Origin: Thelonectria olida | Taxonomy: Eukaryota; Ascomycota; Sordariomycetes; Hypocreales; Nectriaceae | Direction of reading: 5' to 3' | Assembly: GCA_020736575.1 (NCBI GenBank) | Contig: JAGPYM010000002.1 | Coordinates: 558,001 to 622,000 of the forward strand | DNA length: 64,000 nucleotides | Part shown: positions 19,644 to 33,400 of the stretch, piece after piece | Layout of the letters: every line of letters begins with the position of its first letter | Position numbering within the stretch: the first letter of the stretch is position 1 | Program-made: the position numbers and the translations under genes | The notes under the pieces: model-generated | Databases searched by the model: none | What the model saw: only the letters and a program-made list of their open reading frames with translations | Told to the model about the DNA's origin: nothing

Positions 19644-21608
19644 TCAACCAAAACATTTATCCAATATCTTTTCGAATTTGTTCCTGTGAATATAATTAGT
19701 TGCATGCTCGCTGTTATGTGAATGAGATGACGTACGATGCTGGCTCAGGCACATAGTTCTGTTCGTACAATTCCACGGCGTCAATGTCCTTGAAGAGATC
19801 TGCCTCTTCGGGCTTTACAATTTTGGTCCTGTGAATGAGCTTCCACCCCACGTATAGCACGGGGCAAACTCCAATCATGGTGTATCTATCACCAAAGTCA
19901 GCCATCGAATGTAGGTATAGGAAAGCCCGGGTTGCCTTACGAGAATAAGAAATCAGGAACATTCCAATAACCATCAAGGGGTAGGAACACTGTGTATCCT
20001 CCAACAAACGCCATGATGGTGGTTGCTACCAGTCCATACCAAGCTGCGTAAGGCTGGAACGGAGCCTTGTACGGCAGGGAGTCCCGACTGATCCCCTGCG
20101 CCTTGAGAGCTCGGAAGAAACACAGATAGGCGGTAGTCATAACACTGAAGTTGATAAGTTGAGAGGCCGTGATTAGAGATACGAACCAGTTCAAGACGAC
20201 GGCAGTGTTTGAAGACAGCTCGAGAAAGGAGAGCAGGGCGATGAGCAGGACCGCGATCACACAGTACACGGGCACGCCCTTTTTGGTGCAGACGGTGAAA
20301 AATTTGGGCGCCTTTCCCTCCAAAGCGAGACCATAGAGAGATCTTGAAGCGCAGTAGACGTATGAGTTGCCGGCGGAGAAGGCGGCTGTCAAGACCATGG
20401 CGTTGACGATGTGAGGGAGGATGGGGATTCCAAGCCTATTCATCGCCACAACATAGGGCGAGGCCGCAGCACCAGGTTCAGCGTTCTTAAAAGCAGCACT
20501 CAACTCGGCATCATTAAAAGGAACCAAAATTCCTACGCAAAGCGAGCCAAGCATGAAGAAAGTCGTCAGACGGTAGAAAACGGCGTTGAAGGCGCGGGGC
20601 ATGACATATCGTGGATTCTCAGCTTCGCCAGCGGCCATAGAGACGTAGTCAGGTCCAGCAATAGTGAAAGAGGCCTGGATCAAACACTGCAAGAAGCCGA
20701 GGAAACGGCCTAGGCTTCCCTCATAGTAGAGCTCGGTGGAGGCTCCCGGGTTCTTCCAGTATCTAAAGCCAAATGCGTCGTGCTTGGGGTTCCCGCCTAC
20801 CATGACGATAAAAGTGAAGATGATCAGTCCCACGATGAGGAGCACCTTTCCTAGAGCAGCCCAGAACTCGGTCTCTCCATACCACTTGACTGCGAGAACG
20901 TTGATCAGCCCGTATAGTACCAGGACTATGCAGATGATGATTCCCGCGTGAACTGCATCGCTCCAGAAGTGTATGATGAGATTGCAGGCCGTGACTTCGA
21001 ACGGAACTAGAACTGCTTCAAAGACGAAGAAGTTCCAGCCAGCAGCGAAGCCGAAGGCCTCGTCGACCCATCGACCGGCGTAACGGATAAAGGGGGACGA
21101 GATGGGCAGATACGTAACCATCTCTGCCATGCACAACGTAACAGCCAATATCACGGTACACCACACAGTGAACCCAGCGAACAAACTCGCTGGGCCACCA
21201 TTCAAGAGTCCTTTACCGATTTGAACCTGAAGGTGGTTAGCTGTCAGGTTGTGATTGAGGTTGGAGTTGAGGCTGGCGGTGAGAAACGGCTCGGCAACCA
21301 ACACAAAGTTTTAATCCGAGTGTTGAAACCTCCCGAAAAGGAAAGACTGTCTTCGTGCTTCTATTGAATTAAAATGTACGCACATAGAGGGCGGTGCCAA
21401 TGGTGCCACCAATTCCGATGAGTTGGATATGGCGCGACTTGAGCTTTCGCTGTGTGTGGTCCTTCCCCGAAGGAGAGGAAAGCGACGCGCGACGATTGCC
21501 TTCGCGCGAGGAAATGTCCTCGAGGCCATTCTTGCTGTCGTGGCCCAGCTTTTCCTGGTCGGACGAGTACGTCGGGGGCGCCGCTTGGTGGACGCCGTTT
21601 GAAGCCAT
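19644..21608 (-). CDS. Amino-acid permease, Dip5-like (AAT/YAT family, APC superfamily)
   Basis: Plasma-membrane amino-acid/proton symporter with about 12 helices, closest by eye to fungal dicarboxylic amino-acid permeases. Four exons (21608-21384, 21226-19941, 19885-19736, 19683-19644) give 566 residues. The hydrophilic N-terminus (about 60 residues) leads to the family motif RHIQLIGIGGTIGTALYVQ, which spans intron 1 (157 bp, longer than usual). The following helices carry SLFAGFTVW, MAEMVTYLP, an Asp-Glu-Ala-Phe-Gly-Phe-Ala-Ala-Gly-Trp segment and FTIAGPDYVSMAAGEAENP, all characteristic. The last exon codes only 13 residues (NKFEKILDKCFG end) and is accepted because its GTACGT donor and CACAG acceptor keep frame; without it the protein would end a few residues into the intron (YVISFT). 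Substrate specificity for Asp/Glu is inferred from family. Confidence 0.88.
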
Positions 21609-24477
21609 TGGGGCTCAATCGTTCAGGGAGAGTTTCGCGACGCGCGCACTTTCTCTTAGCGGAGGGTCTTGAGGAGTAGAGAGAAGAGTTGGATGACGAA
21701 TTCCATGGAACGATAACCAATTGCTCGAGGTGGTTTGTTGTGTCTCGTATTAGTGGTGTTTCGTTGCCGCGCCGGTAGTTACGCTCTGAATATGCCCAAG
21801 ACAACAATGTCTCAAGACGTTCACACCAAAACACAATGGGCCAAGAGAGCCAAGAGACGCAAAAAGGCACGCTTGAAAAAGTAGAGGCAGAGCCAAGAGG
21901 ACAAGAGGCGGGATCCGAAGTGTCGGGTCGTCGGAGTGCCTTTTAAGAGAAAACGGTGGAGATCCGGATCCGTCTTGGTACTCTTGGCCGTCCCATCGCC
22001 GTGGCTACGTTACAGTACCTTGCTCTTTGAGCCGTCCACAGCACATGATAAGCACCCAGCAAGTGCTACACGACGAGGCCAAAGTCGGGCGGACATAGAA
22101 GTCTTGGCGACACCAAGGATGTCTTGTCGTAATACATGCCCAGGATGAGGACACCATCCCTTCCCCCAGCATGGACCGGTTCCCGACTTTTCAGCTACAT
22201 GCAAATATTGGTCTTTGAGTTGCTTGTGACGGCCGGTGAAGAGGCGTTTTCGGTGGCGTAGAGACGTGCATCGGGCAATACTGAGCTTGGCCCACAATGA
22301 ATGAGGCGGCGCGGAGCAGAGCTTCCCAAAGCGGTGCAGACGGGGACGGTCAGCATATGCAAGGGCCATTTAAGCCAATTGGAGACGACGATATCACGTC
22401 TGACCATGTCTGTCTTGCATGTCTGCAGCGGTCGAGACTGGGAGGAGGGGCAACGCAACGAACAGCTTCTTCAGTACGTCACCTCTGCAACTCGAGAGCT
22501 CTCCCCCACGGGCAGGACCTTGCATACGGAGTCCCCGAGGGGTAACCCCAAGGAGCATTGCCAAGCTGCGTCGTTGCTTACAGTCCATGTTGGTCCTAGG
22601 ATGTTTATCCAGTGTTGGTACTGTAGGAGGGGGGCGGATGAGGCTATTTCTCAGGATCCCCCTCGTCTGCCCCGCGGAAAGTAACGCCATGGTGGCCGGG
22701 AGATACAAGGCGGGCGCAGAGTTCAAGGACGGGCATGACAAAGATCGTCGCTGCATTACCGCTTGGCAGATTGAGTTTCGGCTTCTCCAATCTCTGGCAA
22801 CAAACATCCAGACACTCCGTACTCCTATCACTACTCACAGTGTTGTTCACAAGATGAAGAGAAAAGGAGAAACGATGCTAGGGCAAAGCCAAACCGAATC
22901 GCTCTCAGCTGTCTCAGCTTTCTCTTGCAAGTCCTGTCAAACGGGAATAACACAAATCAATCTCGGCACGCCACCGAATCGCCGCCTCTTGCACAGAGTA
23001 GTTTCAGCTAAGAGACTTTGTAGCTTCCGCTAAGTATTGACGACTTTTATTCACTAAATTATCTAATCATTCTTCAACAACTCGCTTATTGGACGATGCG
23101 TTTCCCTTCTCAACCCCTGCCAAAATGCACACGAGACAGGCAAACCGAGACGCAGTTACATGGTTCTGGGCATCGGCCCCGTCATTGACAGACATAGATG
23201 GATGGTTCATGCTATCTCTAGAGACGTTGACCATGATGCTGTCCATCCATGTTACCCAAGTTGGGATGCTTCATGTCTTGGCCGGAGATAAGACCCAGAT
23301 ACCATGACAACTCTTGGAATATCTTGGAATATTCGTACCGTCCCTCCAATCTCTTCAACCCATCATCCGCTCCGAAATACAGCCTCTGCGAGAATCCTTT
23401 CGTCCTGCCTCTTCCATCGTAGCGTCTTCGCGGAGCTCCTTCGAGCGGGCCATCATCTCCACCCACGTTCTCTATCCTCGTCTCACGTCCCCCTCTTCCC
23501 TAAACCACCAAACGGACAATGCACACAGACTTTGCCGTCTTAGTTTCCGCTCATCTTTTAGCTGCACGGGTCCCGATCGTTAAGCTTATTCTCATCCCAT
23601 CTTGTCATCCTCAAATCCTCCCATGCCTAGTCTATCCCCTCGCCACAACCAAGTCATCTCATGCCCATCCTTTGCCGATCTGCAACCCTGCCGTCCAGTT
23701 GATAGCAAAACAGCGCGTCGTCTATCCTTGCTGTGCAATAGCGCGGGTTACCATGTAACTCTTGTTTAGGCAGCAGGATACGGTCCCATCGATCATGCAT
23801 TGCCCTTGCTCGCTGAAATATCACTAGCTGAGAGCACCAGGATCTCCCAAGCAGGTGGCGCGACATATTGGTTGCTGGACACACGACAATACATTACATA
23901 TTTCACCTCTCAAGCGCGATAACCGAGGATGCAGCTGTCAATTCGCCTGCAACCATGGGCTGACATCCCGAGCAGCTGGGAGCAGCGTTCCATCGTCTGG
24001 CGAGAAACATCAAGGAAGTAGCTGAAACTTCGCATTATCTTATCTCAAGCATAGCTCATAGAGAGTACTTTAAAACACGCGCTGTGTTACCTTCCACTCG
24101 ACGCCGCGTACAATATTGAAAGCAAACAAAACCGAGGGCAAATCATGCACCCTCAACCTAGCCCATTCATACCCGCTTGAGCCAGTGTAGCCGTCACCCA
24201 GATCTTGATCACATCCTGTTGGCTCAATCTATTCCTCCTCAGCCGTCACATGGGTTGGTTTCGGTGTCGCCGTGGCTGCATGACGAGACTGCCACCCACA
24301 ACGAGCAACACCCGTCCCATGCAGGCGCACCATTATGTTCTCCCATCATCAAGCCCCGAAGCCGTCATGCAGAGTCATTCTCGTCTCAGTCTCGAAATCT
24401 CGCATCAGAACGACCGTCATAACAGCTTGGGTATCGTCCAAAAGAGTGTAATTCTCCATTCCACTTCAATCACCTCT
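21609..24477. other. Long intergenic, no gene recognised
   Basis: 2.9 kb between two minus-strand genes. The longest ORF, 22419-23033 on the plus strand, has no domain, low-complexity composition and no conserved feature. No tRNA, rRNA or terminal inverted repeat was found. It probably contains the permease promoter and the terminator of the upstream gene. Confidence 0.45.
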
Positions 24478-27400
24478 TCACAATTCATCCTTTTCGTGCT
24501 GAACCTTGTCCTTGACAGCCTCGGTTGCCGCGCTCGCCAGGCTCTCCACAGTAGCATAGGCTGCTTGTAGTCTCGAGAAGGCGCTCTCGGTGAACGAAGG
24601 CTCCTTTCCATACACAAGCTCCGAAACTAGATCGTTCACTGCTTGGTATTGCCTCTCTGCCTCAATAGAAGCAGCCTTGGCGGCGTCGGAGGCTGCGTCG
24701 GAAGCGGACTCGGCCTTGTCAGATACAACACCAGTTGCCTCAGACGCGTAAGAGCTCATGTCGCTGAAGATATGCTCATACCAAGCAATCTGGGCGGTGG
24801 GCGTTGGCTCACCGTAGATTTGGGCACTCATCTCAGCGATCACATTACTCCAGTTATCAGCAATCGCAAGGCCAGCATTGGAAATTTTCTCATTAGCGGA
24901 ATCAACAACAGAGGAGACGGAATCATCCGCAGCCTTTGCAACAGATGCGATGCTGCTTCCGGCAGCAGAAATCGCTGAAGAAGCTGACTCCTGGGCCACC
25001 GAGGCGAGAGACGACGCAGAAGAAGCAATATTGGTGGTAGGCGTGGGTGTAGCTGTAATTGACGAGAGCGCCGATGAGGCACCGGCAATAAAGCTGTAGT
25101 ATCGATCCTGTGCCATTCCGAGACCAGCATAATAGTTAAACTTCGCCTGCTCGTAGTACTTCTCCATGGACGCTGTGGCGGTTGGTGTCGCAGTAGCAAG
25201 ACCAAGAGCAATCAAGGCGCTTTGGTACTGAATCTCGGCCCAGAGCTTTCCCTCGTTCAATCGTTGAGCAGCGATTGACTCAGCATATTCCCAGTCCACC
25301 AGCGTTGGTGTCGTGGTAGTTGCGGGAGTGCCTTGCACACCAGAAGCAGCGGCATCCACGGCGTTGCTCAGCTTCTCACTAGCCGCGGCGACGGCATTCT
25401 GATAAGCGGCCGAAACTGAAGAGAACAGTTGGTTGTGGACGGGCTCGGGTGTTCCGTAGATCTGTGCAGACACGACGGAGAGCGCGCTCGAGTATTGATC
25501 GGAAGCACGAGAAACCGCGTCAGAATAAGCCTCCTGAGCGGCTTTGGATGCCTTCGTAATAACATTGTCACCCTCCTCGTCATCATAATCATCAAGAACG
25601 ACCTGTCGCTCGGGAACCTTCTGCGCTACAGCGCCAAACATAACGCGCTTCACAGGCTCGTCGTCAGACTGCGGTACCTGGGAAGGCTGGTCGACAGGAT
25701 TATCATTAAGTGAGTCCTCGGCCTCGGTTTCGATAGCTTCGTCAACCGCAGCGGCGGGTTCATCGCTTTCGTTACCGACAATAGTGAAAGAATCAGCCAA
25801 CAAGACCTCAGAAGCTTCCGAAGCAATAAATTCCGTAGAAGTCGACTCTTGCGGCTGTACGGCCTCGGTAGCTTCAGAAGTTGCTTCTTCAAAGATGCTG
25901 CTCGCAGCCTCTGACGCCTCAGATGCCAAGTCTTCGACAGTTTCCACAACCTCGTCAGTCAGGACAGTGGCCGTCTCCTCACCCTCGGCAACAAAACTAG
26001 AAGCGAACGAGAAACCTTCATCAATGATATCAGAAGATTCCATCTCGTCAGCCAGGCCAATTGGCGAAGAGTCAACATTCTCTATCACTGACTCCAGAAT
26101 GGGGGCGTCAGGCGTGGACGAGGCCGCCTCGTTTGTAGTCTCTCCAACCAATGAATCGAAATCATCAAAAGCCGTGTCGGATACAGCGGCATCAGTGGTA
26201 GGAGCTGCATCATCAACGGGCACGGCATCGGTTGTCAAGTCTTCGGTAATGTCGGAGAGCAATTGATCGACAGAAGGTACCTCGGAGCTTGCTTCAGCAG
26301 CGGCGGCCTCAGCAATTTCAGCAGCTTGAGCGTCCAGGGCTGCCTCGGCAGCAAGCTTCATTTCGTCGCTGTCAAAATTGTCGGTAGCGTCTCTCGCGGT
26401 AATCTTCCAGCGCGCAACTTCCTTAAGTCGAGCCAGTTCCTTGGCCGCGCTGGAGGCAATTTCCATACCCTCATCCTCCACCTGGGCAGAAGCATCTTGA
26501 GCCTGGAGGAGGGATGGGTGTGTGACAATGAGTTGCTTCAACTGCTCAGTCCACTCGTTGAGTGTGGCCTTGAGTTCATGATACTTGGCCCAGTCCTTGT
26601 AGGTGACGCCATCGGTCCAAGCCCACCTCATGCCAATATGCTGCAGAGCGAGACTCCTGGTCTCGTCCAAGATCTGGAAATGAATATCGGCAACAGCAAT
26701 GACGGTGTTCTGGAGCTCTTTGTCGTAGCTTTCGCGCCATTGTCTGATTGCTTGCGCGCGCTTCTTGATGGCCATACCAGCAGATCGAACTGCATCGATG
26801 ACCTGACCCTGCACGCTATCGGGTCTCTCATCGGCCACCTCGACAAGGGACGAGATCTTGGACTTGAGTTCTTGCAGCTCCAACTCAATCGTCGACTCCA
26901 ATTGGTTAAAGAGTTCACGTCCGGTCGTCTTTGCGTTTTGGGCGATCATGCGCTTAGCAATTTCGTCAACTCGCTCCTCCAAATCCGTAGCTCCATCATC
27001 AGCCTGTGCAGCAAATTTGTTTTGCCAAATGGCAAGATCCTGAGTTACCATCTCGCGAGCCTTGCGACGCTTTTCGGTCTCGTTCTCAGCCACCTCCGGG
27101 GGTTGCACAGGGTTGAGATACTGATCCGAGAAGTCTTCGGGCGCTTGCTGAGACTTAGCCTCAACCTCAGTCTCAGACTCGACGCTCTGACTAGCAGCAG
27201 GTGCCTCGGACGTGGGCAGCGATGAGGATGTACTTTGAGGAGCGGGTCTGCTAAAAGACGAAGGAGCAGAATCTTTCACGACACTGGAAACCCGCATTAG
27301 CAAGAGAATACGCGTTCGTAGGGGTTATAGATATAGCTCACCTTGAGGTAGTATTATCGTAGGCAGTCTTGGCTTTATCTTGAACCTTGAAGCGTCCAAG

Positions 27401-28267
27401 CCGTTCTCCAATGCGGATCAGTTGAGGTTCCACATTCTGGATGTAGAGAACTCGCAGATGAGGCCAGACTTGGGCATCTAGGAAAGCGTACGTCTTGTTC
27501 CAGACCCAGTACGCATTAGGGAGCGCGGTCTTGGTAGTAAACTCAGACGCCGCATTGTATCCTTGGATCCCGTAGGGGTGAACAAACTCGTAGCTTGGCA
27601 TGAAATATTCATAGTACATTTGAAGGACGTTGGTACGAGCGATGTCATAGTAGGGGCCAACTGCATCCGAGGCTCGAGTGACATAGGGAGCCACAGACTG
27701 ATCATACTTCTCTTGCACGAGCCCTTGGTACTTGGAGAGTTGGGGCTGGCCATTCTTCTCCCACTGGGCCCAAGCATGTTGTTGTGCCTTGTCAACCCAG
27801 GGAGCTGCATACTGAACGGCGTATGAGCGCGTCGGCTTCCAGATCTTGTTGTCGGCAATGTTGTAGTATGGACGGGCGACTTCGACGTAGGGCGCGGCGT
27901 ATTGATCGTAGTAGGGTTGAAGATGGGGGGATATGGTATTCTTAACTTGGAAGTAAGGTTTGCAGATGAAGGGCGAATTCTCGTCGCACTTATCGATGGA
28001 GGAGGGGCACTTGAAAAGGATGGTGAGGATAGCAGCCCAGGTAGAGAGTCTACAAGATGCGCGATGTCAGCGGGTGATGCACGGAGAATCTAGTCAAAGA
28101 GACGGAGATAGGAGGGGATCAACGAACCTTGCCACGATGCTCAGCGTCCAGAGCAAGTAGCTGGGACTACGCTTCGCAGGCCTGCGGCGACCAGCGGCAT
28201 GGCCATTAGGCTTGCCGTTCGGGTGGGCGCCGCCGTTGCCTGTCTTTTTGCCGGCAGACTCGGCCAT
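24478..28267 (-). CDS. Repeat-rich membrane protein with C-terminal KDEL
   Basis: Three exons (28267-28128, 28049-27342, 27283-24478) give 1,217 residues. Residues 1-35 are basic, followed by a single membrane span at about 37-60 (YLLWTLSIV and WAAILTILF). A Tyr/Pro-rich region repeats elements such as YYDQYAAPYV and YYNIADNKIW. A helical, coiled-coil-like middle (about 300-600) contains WKITARDAT and DEMKLAAEAAL. An acidic Asp/Glu/Ser/Ala tract spans about 600-850. The last third has spaced motifs YGTPEP (892), YGEPTP (1106) and YGKEPS (1174), each preceding an Ala/Ser-rich amphipathic helix. The protein ends HEKDEL, the canonical ER retrieval tetrapeptide. Positive residues before the span predict a type II topology with the long part in the ER lumen, consistent with KDEL. 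Related fungal proteins are often misnamed as a homeobox factor; no homeodomain is visible. Function unknown. Confidence 0.8.
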
Positions 28268-30414
28268 GGCGGATTTGTACGGTTTCTCAGTGCTGGTTGC
28301 GACTGACTGAAGCTCGTCGCGTGGCGGGAGGAAGCGAGGCCAGCAGCTAATGGATGGTCAGTGGGAAACTGAGCAAAAAAGATACGATGTCAAAATAAAT
28401 GCAATGGCTGACCTGCGAGCGAAGCGAGACGCAGAAGAACTCTGAGGTTCGCGATGTCGTGACGCCAGACCCGACATGGAGGTGGGATTTTACTCGGACC
28501 GGGCAGGAGCTCTAGTTGGGGGGGCGTGTGCCTGAGGTCACCTGCAGGGGTGGCTATCGGACTCCGTGAACTTCGGCGGGCTTATTCTGCGACGCGACAC
28601 GAGACAAAAGCGAGACGTTCACGGAAACAGTGAAGAGAGTAAATTATTCAATGATTACAGACGAAAGAGATCGAAGGAACATTGACAGAAATAAGCGGTT
28701 TTTTGTGCTGTTGATCTATTTCAAGGAAAGACCAATGCCTCATCAGTCATGACGAACCATCCTGCAGATGCCTTGATCTGGGAACGCACCTCACCTCTCC
28801 ATCCATGTGTGTGTCAAGGGCATGAATCGGCGGCCTGCAGATGGCCTCAGCGGTGCTTCACTGTCTCTCCCTTTGTGTGATCCTTAGTGGTCCCAGCGAT
28901 CGACCAGTGATGCAATGTTCATCCAACGCCCCTCACCACCACCAAGCTTCCAGCTGTCTTGAACTTGAAGAGCAGTCACTAGAGACTGGACGGTGCCACA
29001 CCAAAACATCTGGAGGCATGGAAAGACGTCATTGAGACAGATAGAGCTTGATTTTCGTGCTTTCCCGATATCAAACAGCCAATGCAAGAGAAAGGACGGA
29101 AAAATCAACCCGCCACAACATTCTCGTTTTGGTTTGCATTGGACGAGATCGATTAAGTCATCTTCAAGGTTCAGTGAGGCAGATCAACTCACCAGGTACG
29201 GTCAGATCACGGCCCGCTCATGAGTATAATTTAATAAAACACCAGCGAGTTTCCCGTGTCGAAACCTTTTCGCAAGGCACAATTCACAATCTAACTTGGG
29301 GCTCAGTGGGCTTCATAAAATTGCATCCCCTCAAAGCTCAAGGAGTCGTTTTGGCAAGACAGAATGACTTGATTCGATCCCGATACAGCTTACGAAGCCC
29401 TGGCAACTTCCAAGGGATACAGGACCAACCAACTTCCATCATGACGCGATCCATGCATGTTTGGGCGACGCACTCGTAGTCGTTCATAGAGGCCTAACTC
29501 ATGGAAGAAAGCCTCTTGTCAAGGAGAGGAATACGAGACATCTCGATCTGCTGCTCCCTTCACGTCTGGCTGAGGAATTGGACTCTGAGAGTCCTCCTGT
29601 CCAGCTCACGGTTTGACCACCATTCCCATGTGACAGCCCCTTCGTTCGGGTCATGACATCAGCCCGTGCACCCGCAACCAAATCTGACACGTGACGCGGC
29701 ACCACGCTAACAGTAGCCGAGCAATCGGATCAACAGATCCTCCGTCCAAATTTCCTAGCGAATCATCCTCGTGTTGGGGAAGTCACTGTGATTCATGGAA
29801 GAAGTTGGGCAAGATCGAAAACTTCTTCAAGTTCTTCCAGCCATAATATAGATAACTTGTGTGTCAATAACTCCAACTCCTAGTTTCCACCAACCTCATC
29901 AATGATTTGCCGGTTCAATTCATCCATTTCTTCAAGCAAAGTAATTTCGTAAAATACCACTCCACTAATAAGCCCCAACAGCACCGACCCGTAGCTCGCC
30001 ACCTGGCACCCTGCAAACCAACACCCCAGGCGTTTAATCAGTTAGTGGCGGTGACTTTCTGCCCGCGAGTATCTACCACGTCTCACTCAACACCATCAAA
30101 ACTTCGGCCCAACTGGACGTCTATCTCTATAACTCACTCCTCCTGCCTTCGCGCATTCGCGGCCGATACAAAACCCGGAGCGCCTCGAAAATCTATATTC
30201 GTTCCGACTCGTTAAATTCTTGTCGCCCTCCTCCATCCATCCCGACCCGCCTTTCCGAGTCTCGGCCACGTCCCTCCTGTTTGCCCATACCCGACCACTC
30301 CGAGTCTCTTTGCTGAGTCTCCCCTCGCGCATGATCCTGCCGAGACCCTCACCCTAATAAGCCCCTCGTGGGCACGGCTGAATTCTCCTCGAATCACCAT
30401 CGCCAACCATCATC
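28268..30414. promoter_or_regulatory. Divergent intergenic, KDEL protein and Doa10
   Basis: 2.1 kb between two divergent start codons. CACGTG followed by ACG lies at 29688-29696. I find no clear unfolded-protein-response element. ORFs inside lack motifs. Confidence 0.4.
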
Positions 30415-33400
30415 ATGGAAGAAACGACCCCGAGACTAAAGGGCCTCCACCGAGCTGCCAATAGAACCGACGACTCCCAAGCTCAAGATGCAGCCCCCGG
30501 AATCTGTCGAATATGTCGCGGCGAGGCAACTCCAGAGGAACCCCTGTTTTATCCCTGCAAATGCAGTGGCAGCATCAAATACGTTCATCAGGATTGTCTA
30601 ATGGAGTGGCTTTCCCACTCTCAGAAGAAGTACTGTGAACTCTGCAAGACGTCGTTCCGATTTACAAAACTCTATGCTCCGGACATGCCAAAGTCGCTCC
30701 CGGTACATGTGTTTGTCGGCCACATGGCTAAATACTTGCTTCGAAATGTTCTGGTCTGGCTTCGGGCCGTCATGGCAATAAGTGTTTGGGTGTGCTGGCT
30801 GCCCTATTTCATGAGGTCTGTCTGGTCCTTCATGTTCTGGGTGAGCGACGAAGGCCTTGGTTCCTCAATATTGTCCGGAAATAACGAGACTGCCGCGGCC
30901 ACGATGGAATTAGCCCAGTCAGCCATGGGCAACGATACTTGTCCGGCAAGTCCCCTCTTCATCCCGAGCACGACATCTGTTGTGGTTGCTCAAGCGGTGT
31001 TGGACGGTCTGTCAGGGCAAAATATCTCCGAGTTTCTCCTACGAATTCTTCTCAACTCTCTGTACATGCCGCCCAAATCTGACCGATCAGGGCCCGCAAG
31101 CGACTCAGCAGTCAGCACTGCAGCTTTGGCAGACGAGACTCCCATCACCAAGACACCTCCCTCTTTACTTGGCGACGTCGCGTTCCTGCAAAACCTCACT
31201 CGAAACCCCACTCTCAATCGATCGTTAATATACGTTCTTGAAGGGCAGATCATCACCATTTTAGTCATTGTCTGCTTCATTCTCGTTATACTGGTGCGAG
31301 ACTATGTCGTTCAGCAACAACCCGAGATTAACATGCGTGCCGCTTTTGCCCCTCCGGAAAATCCCCTCGCACAAGAACCCATCCTCGTCAGACCAGAAGA
31401 ATTTGACAATGTGGGGGATCCAGTCGGGTCAGATGATGAAACTTTGGACGACGGAGAACAGCCCGTTGGTCCCGAAAACGACTCCGTAATCGATCTTGAC
31501 CCTCCTTCCAACCCACAGTATCACCCGCATAGATATGTTGACCGCGACATACAAATAGGATTTGATGAGCCAGGCTCCCCCAGCGTTCCCGCGCCTATAG
31601 TTTGGCCTGATACCGGCCCGGTACAACAAACCACGATTCATGACTATCTGCGCATCTTTCGCAAAGCCGATGGGGATCCTGAGACAATCCTACAAATGAT
31701 CGAGGAGGAGGGTCTAGAAGAAAGGCTATCATATTGGGTCCACATTACTCGCAGGACTATTGAGGAGAAAAATGCAAGCAACCCTCCAGACGAACTCGAC
31801 AGAGCACTCGCCCGATACCCAGGATCGAAGATTGAACGTCAAGGAAGCTCCAGTTCGACGACAGAAAGCTCATCCCGAGTTGCTTTCACCCCCGGTTCAA
31901 ACGAGGGCTCTTCAGTAGGGCAGCCCGAAGCACATGGATCCGCTTCCAGGAAAGGGAAAGAAAAAGAGACCCTTCCAACCCCTAACGCAGAGACCGAGAG
32001 GTACATGTGGGGAGACGGCCTTCCGCCGGCTACAAGACCCCGAGCTGTATCTGATGGACCTAGGGTTCAAACTGGGATCAATCCTTTAGCCAACAATAGC
32101 TGGTCCTTTGCGGCACTTCCACCTGAGCCCCAGGCTGAGAGCTCCCATGCGCAACATTCTCATGCACAGCAATCCGATCACGACGACCATTCCAACCCTC
32201 ACGCGGCGCCGTCGTCGAATCCTGTACCTGAAGCTAGACCCCCATTCGAAAACCAGGGTCCGCAAGATGTCCAAGATGATGATGCCCGAGATGCGGCGGC
32301 AGAGCTCCGCCAGATTCGTCAAGAGCTTATTCTGCTTGGTGCCGAAATGCCCCTCGCACAGCAGGAAGTCGAGAGACCTACCTTGGTCGATCGAATGACT
32401 GACTTTATGTGGGGTGGATTGGAACAACCCAACATTGCTGGACCTGTCGCTGATGGCGATCCTGATGACCCCGGAGCGGAATGGGTCGACATTGACGAGG
32501 AAGACGCTGCAAACGACAATGACGTCGACGCTGACGATGGTGAGGATGTGCCTGGACCACTCGACCAGGAAGCCATCGAAGACCTTGAGGACTTTGAAGG
32601 TGTTATGGAACTCGTTGGTATGAGAGGTCCCATTGCTGGTCTCTTCCAGAATGCCATATTCTGTGCCGTCCTCGTATCCGTGACCATCTTCGCCTGCATC
32701 TTCATTCCGTACAACATTGGACGAGTCAGCGTCTGGGTTTTGGCAAATCCCATGCGGCTAGTCCGCCTCCTCTTCGAACTCAGCAGACTTCTGCAGGATA
32801 TCGCCGTCATGGTTGCCGGGATCGCTTCATGGGTCATTCTTAACATGATTGACATGTTCACCAGCATCATCGGTGGCTTCATTGCTGCACAGATCGTGTC
32901 AGCACGGAAGGCATCCTGGGCCTTATGGACAAGTGCTGGATCCGGGGTTGCGGACTATGTTTTTCAGGAGTTTCCCCTGTCTGCCTCTGAGATTCAGAAC
33001 TTTTCGGCCATCAGCCACGAAGCACTGATCACAGTCAAAAGCCACATCGGGGCCGTTCTTTCGACTGTGAGTGCGATATTTGGCTTCGTTTTCAGTGGCG
33101 CAATATTCACCAGCCTTCCACCCATACGGGTCATTGGCACAGTAATCTCGGCTGCTTTTGAGACAATCCGCTTCTCCTCCTCCATCCTACTAAACCCCAA
33201 CTCGTGGGTGATTGATTTAGGTGAGCCCGAGGCTTCGCCGCCTATCAACCTCGAGCTGGCTCGTTGGTCTGGATTGGATCGGTTCTGGGCCATCCTCGCC
33301 GGCTATGTCACACTATTCTTCATGGGCGCCATGTATCTCAAGCGTGGTAGCCCATTCTCGAGGGGCAACATCATGCAAGCCTGGGAGGCCGGTGTTATTG

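Noticed and set aside
22419..23033. Plus-strand ORF of 204 codons
   Set aside because: No motif, membrane span or intron signals that extend it; amino-acid composition looks random.
26263..27225. Plus-strand ORF of 320 codons opposite the KDEL protein
   Set aside because: Complement of Ala/Ser/Glu-rich coding repeats; no independent support.
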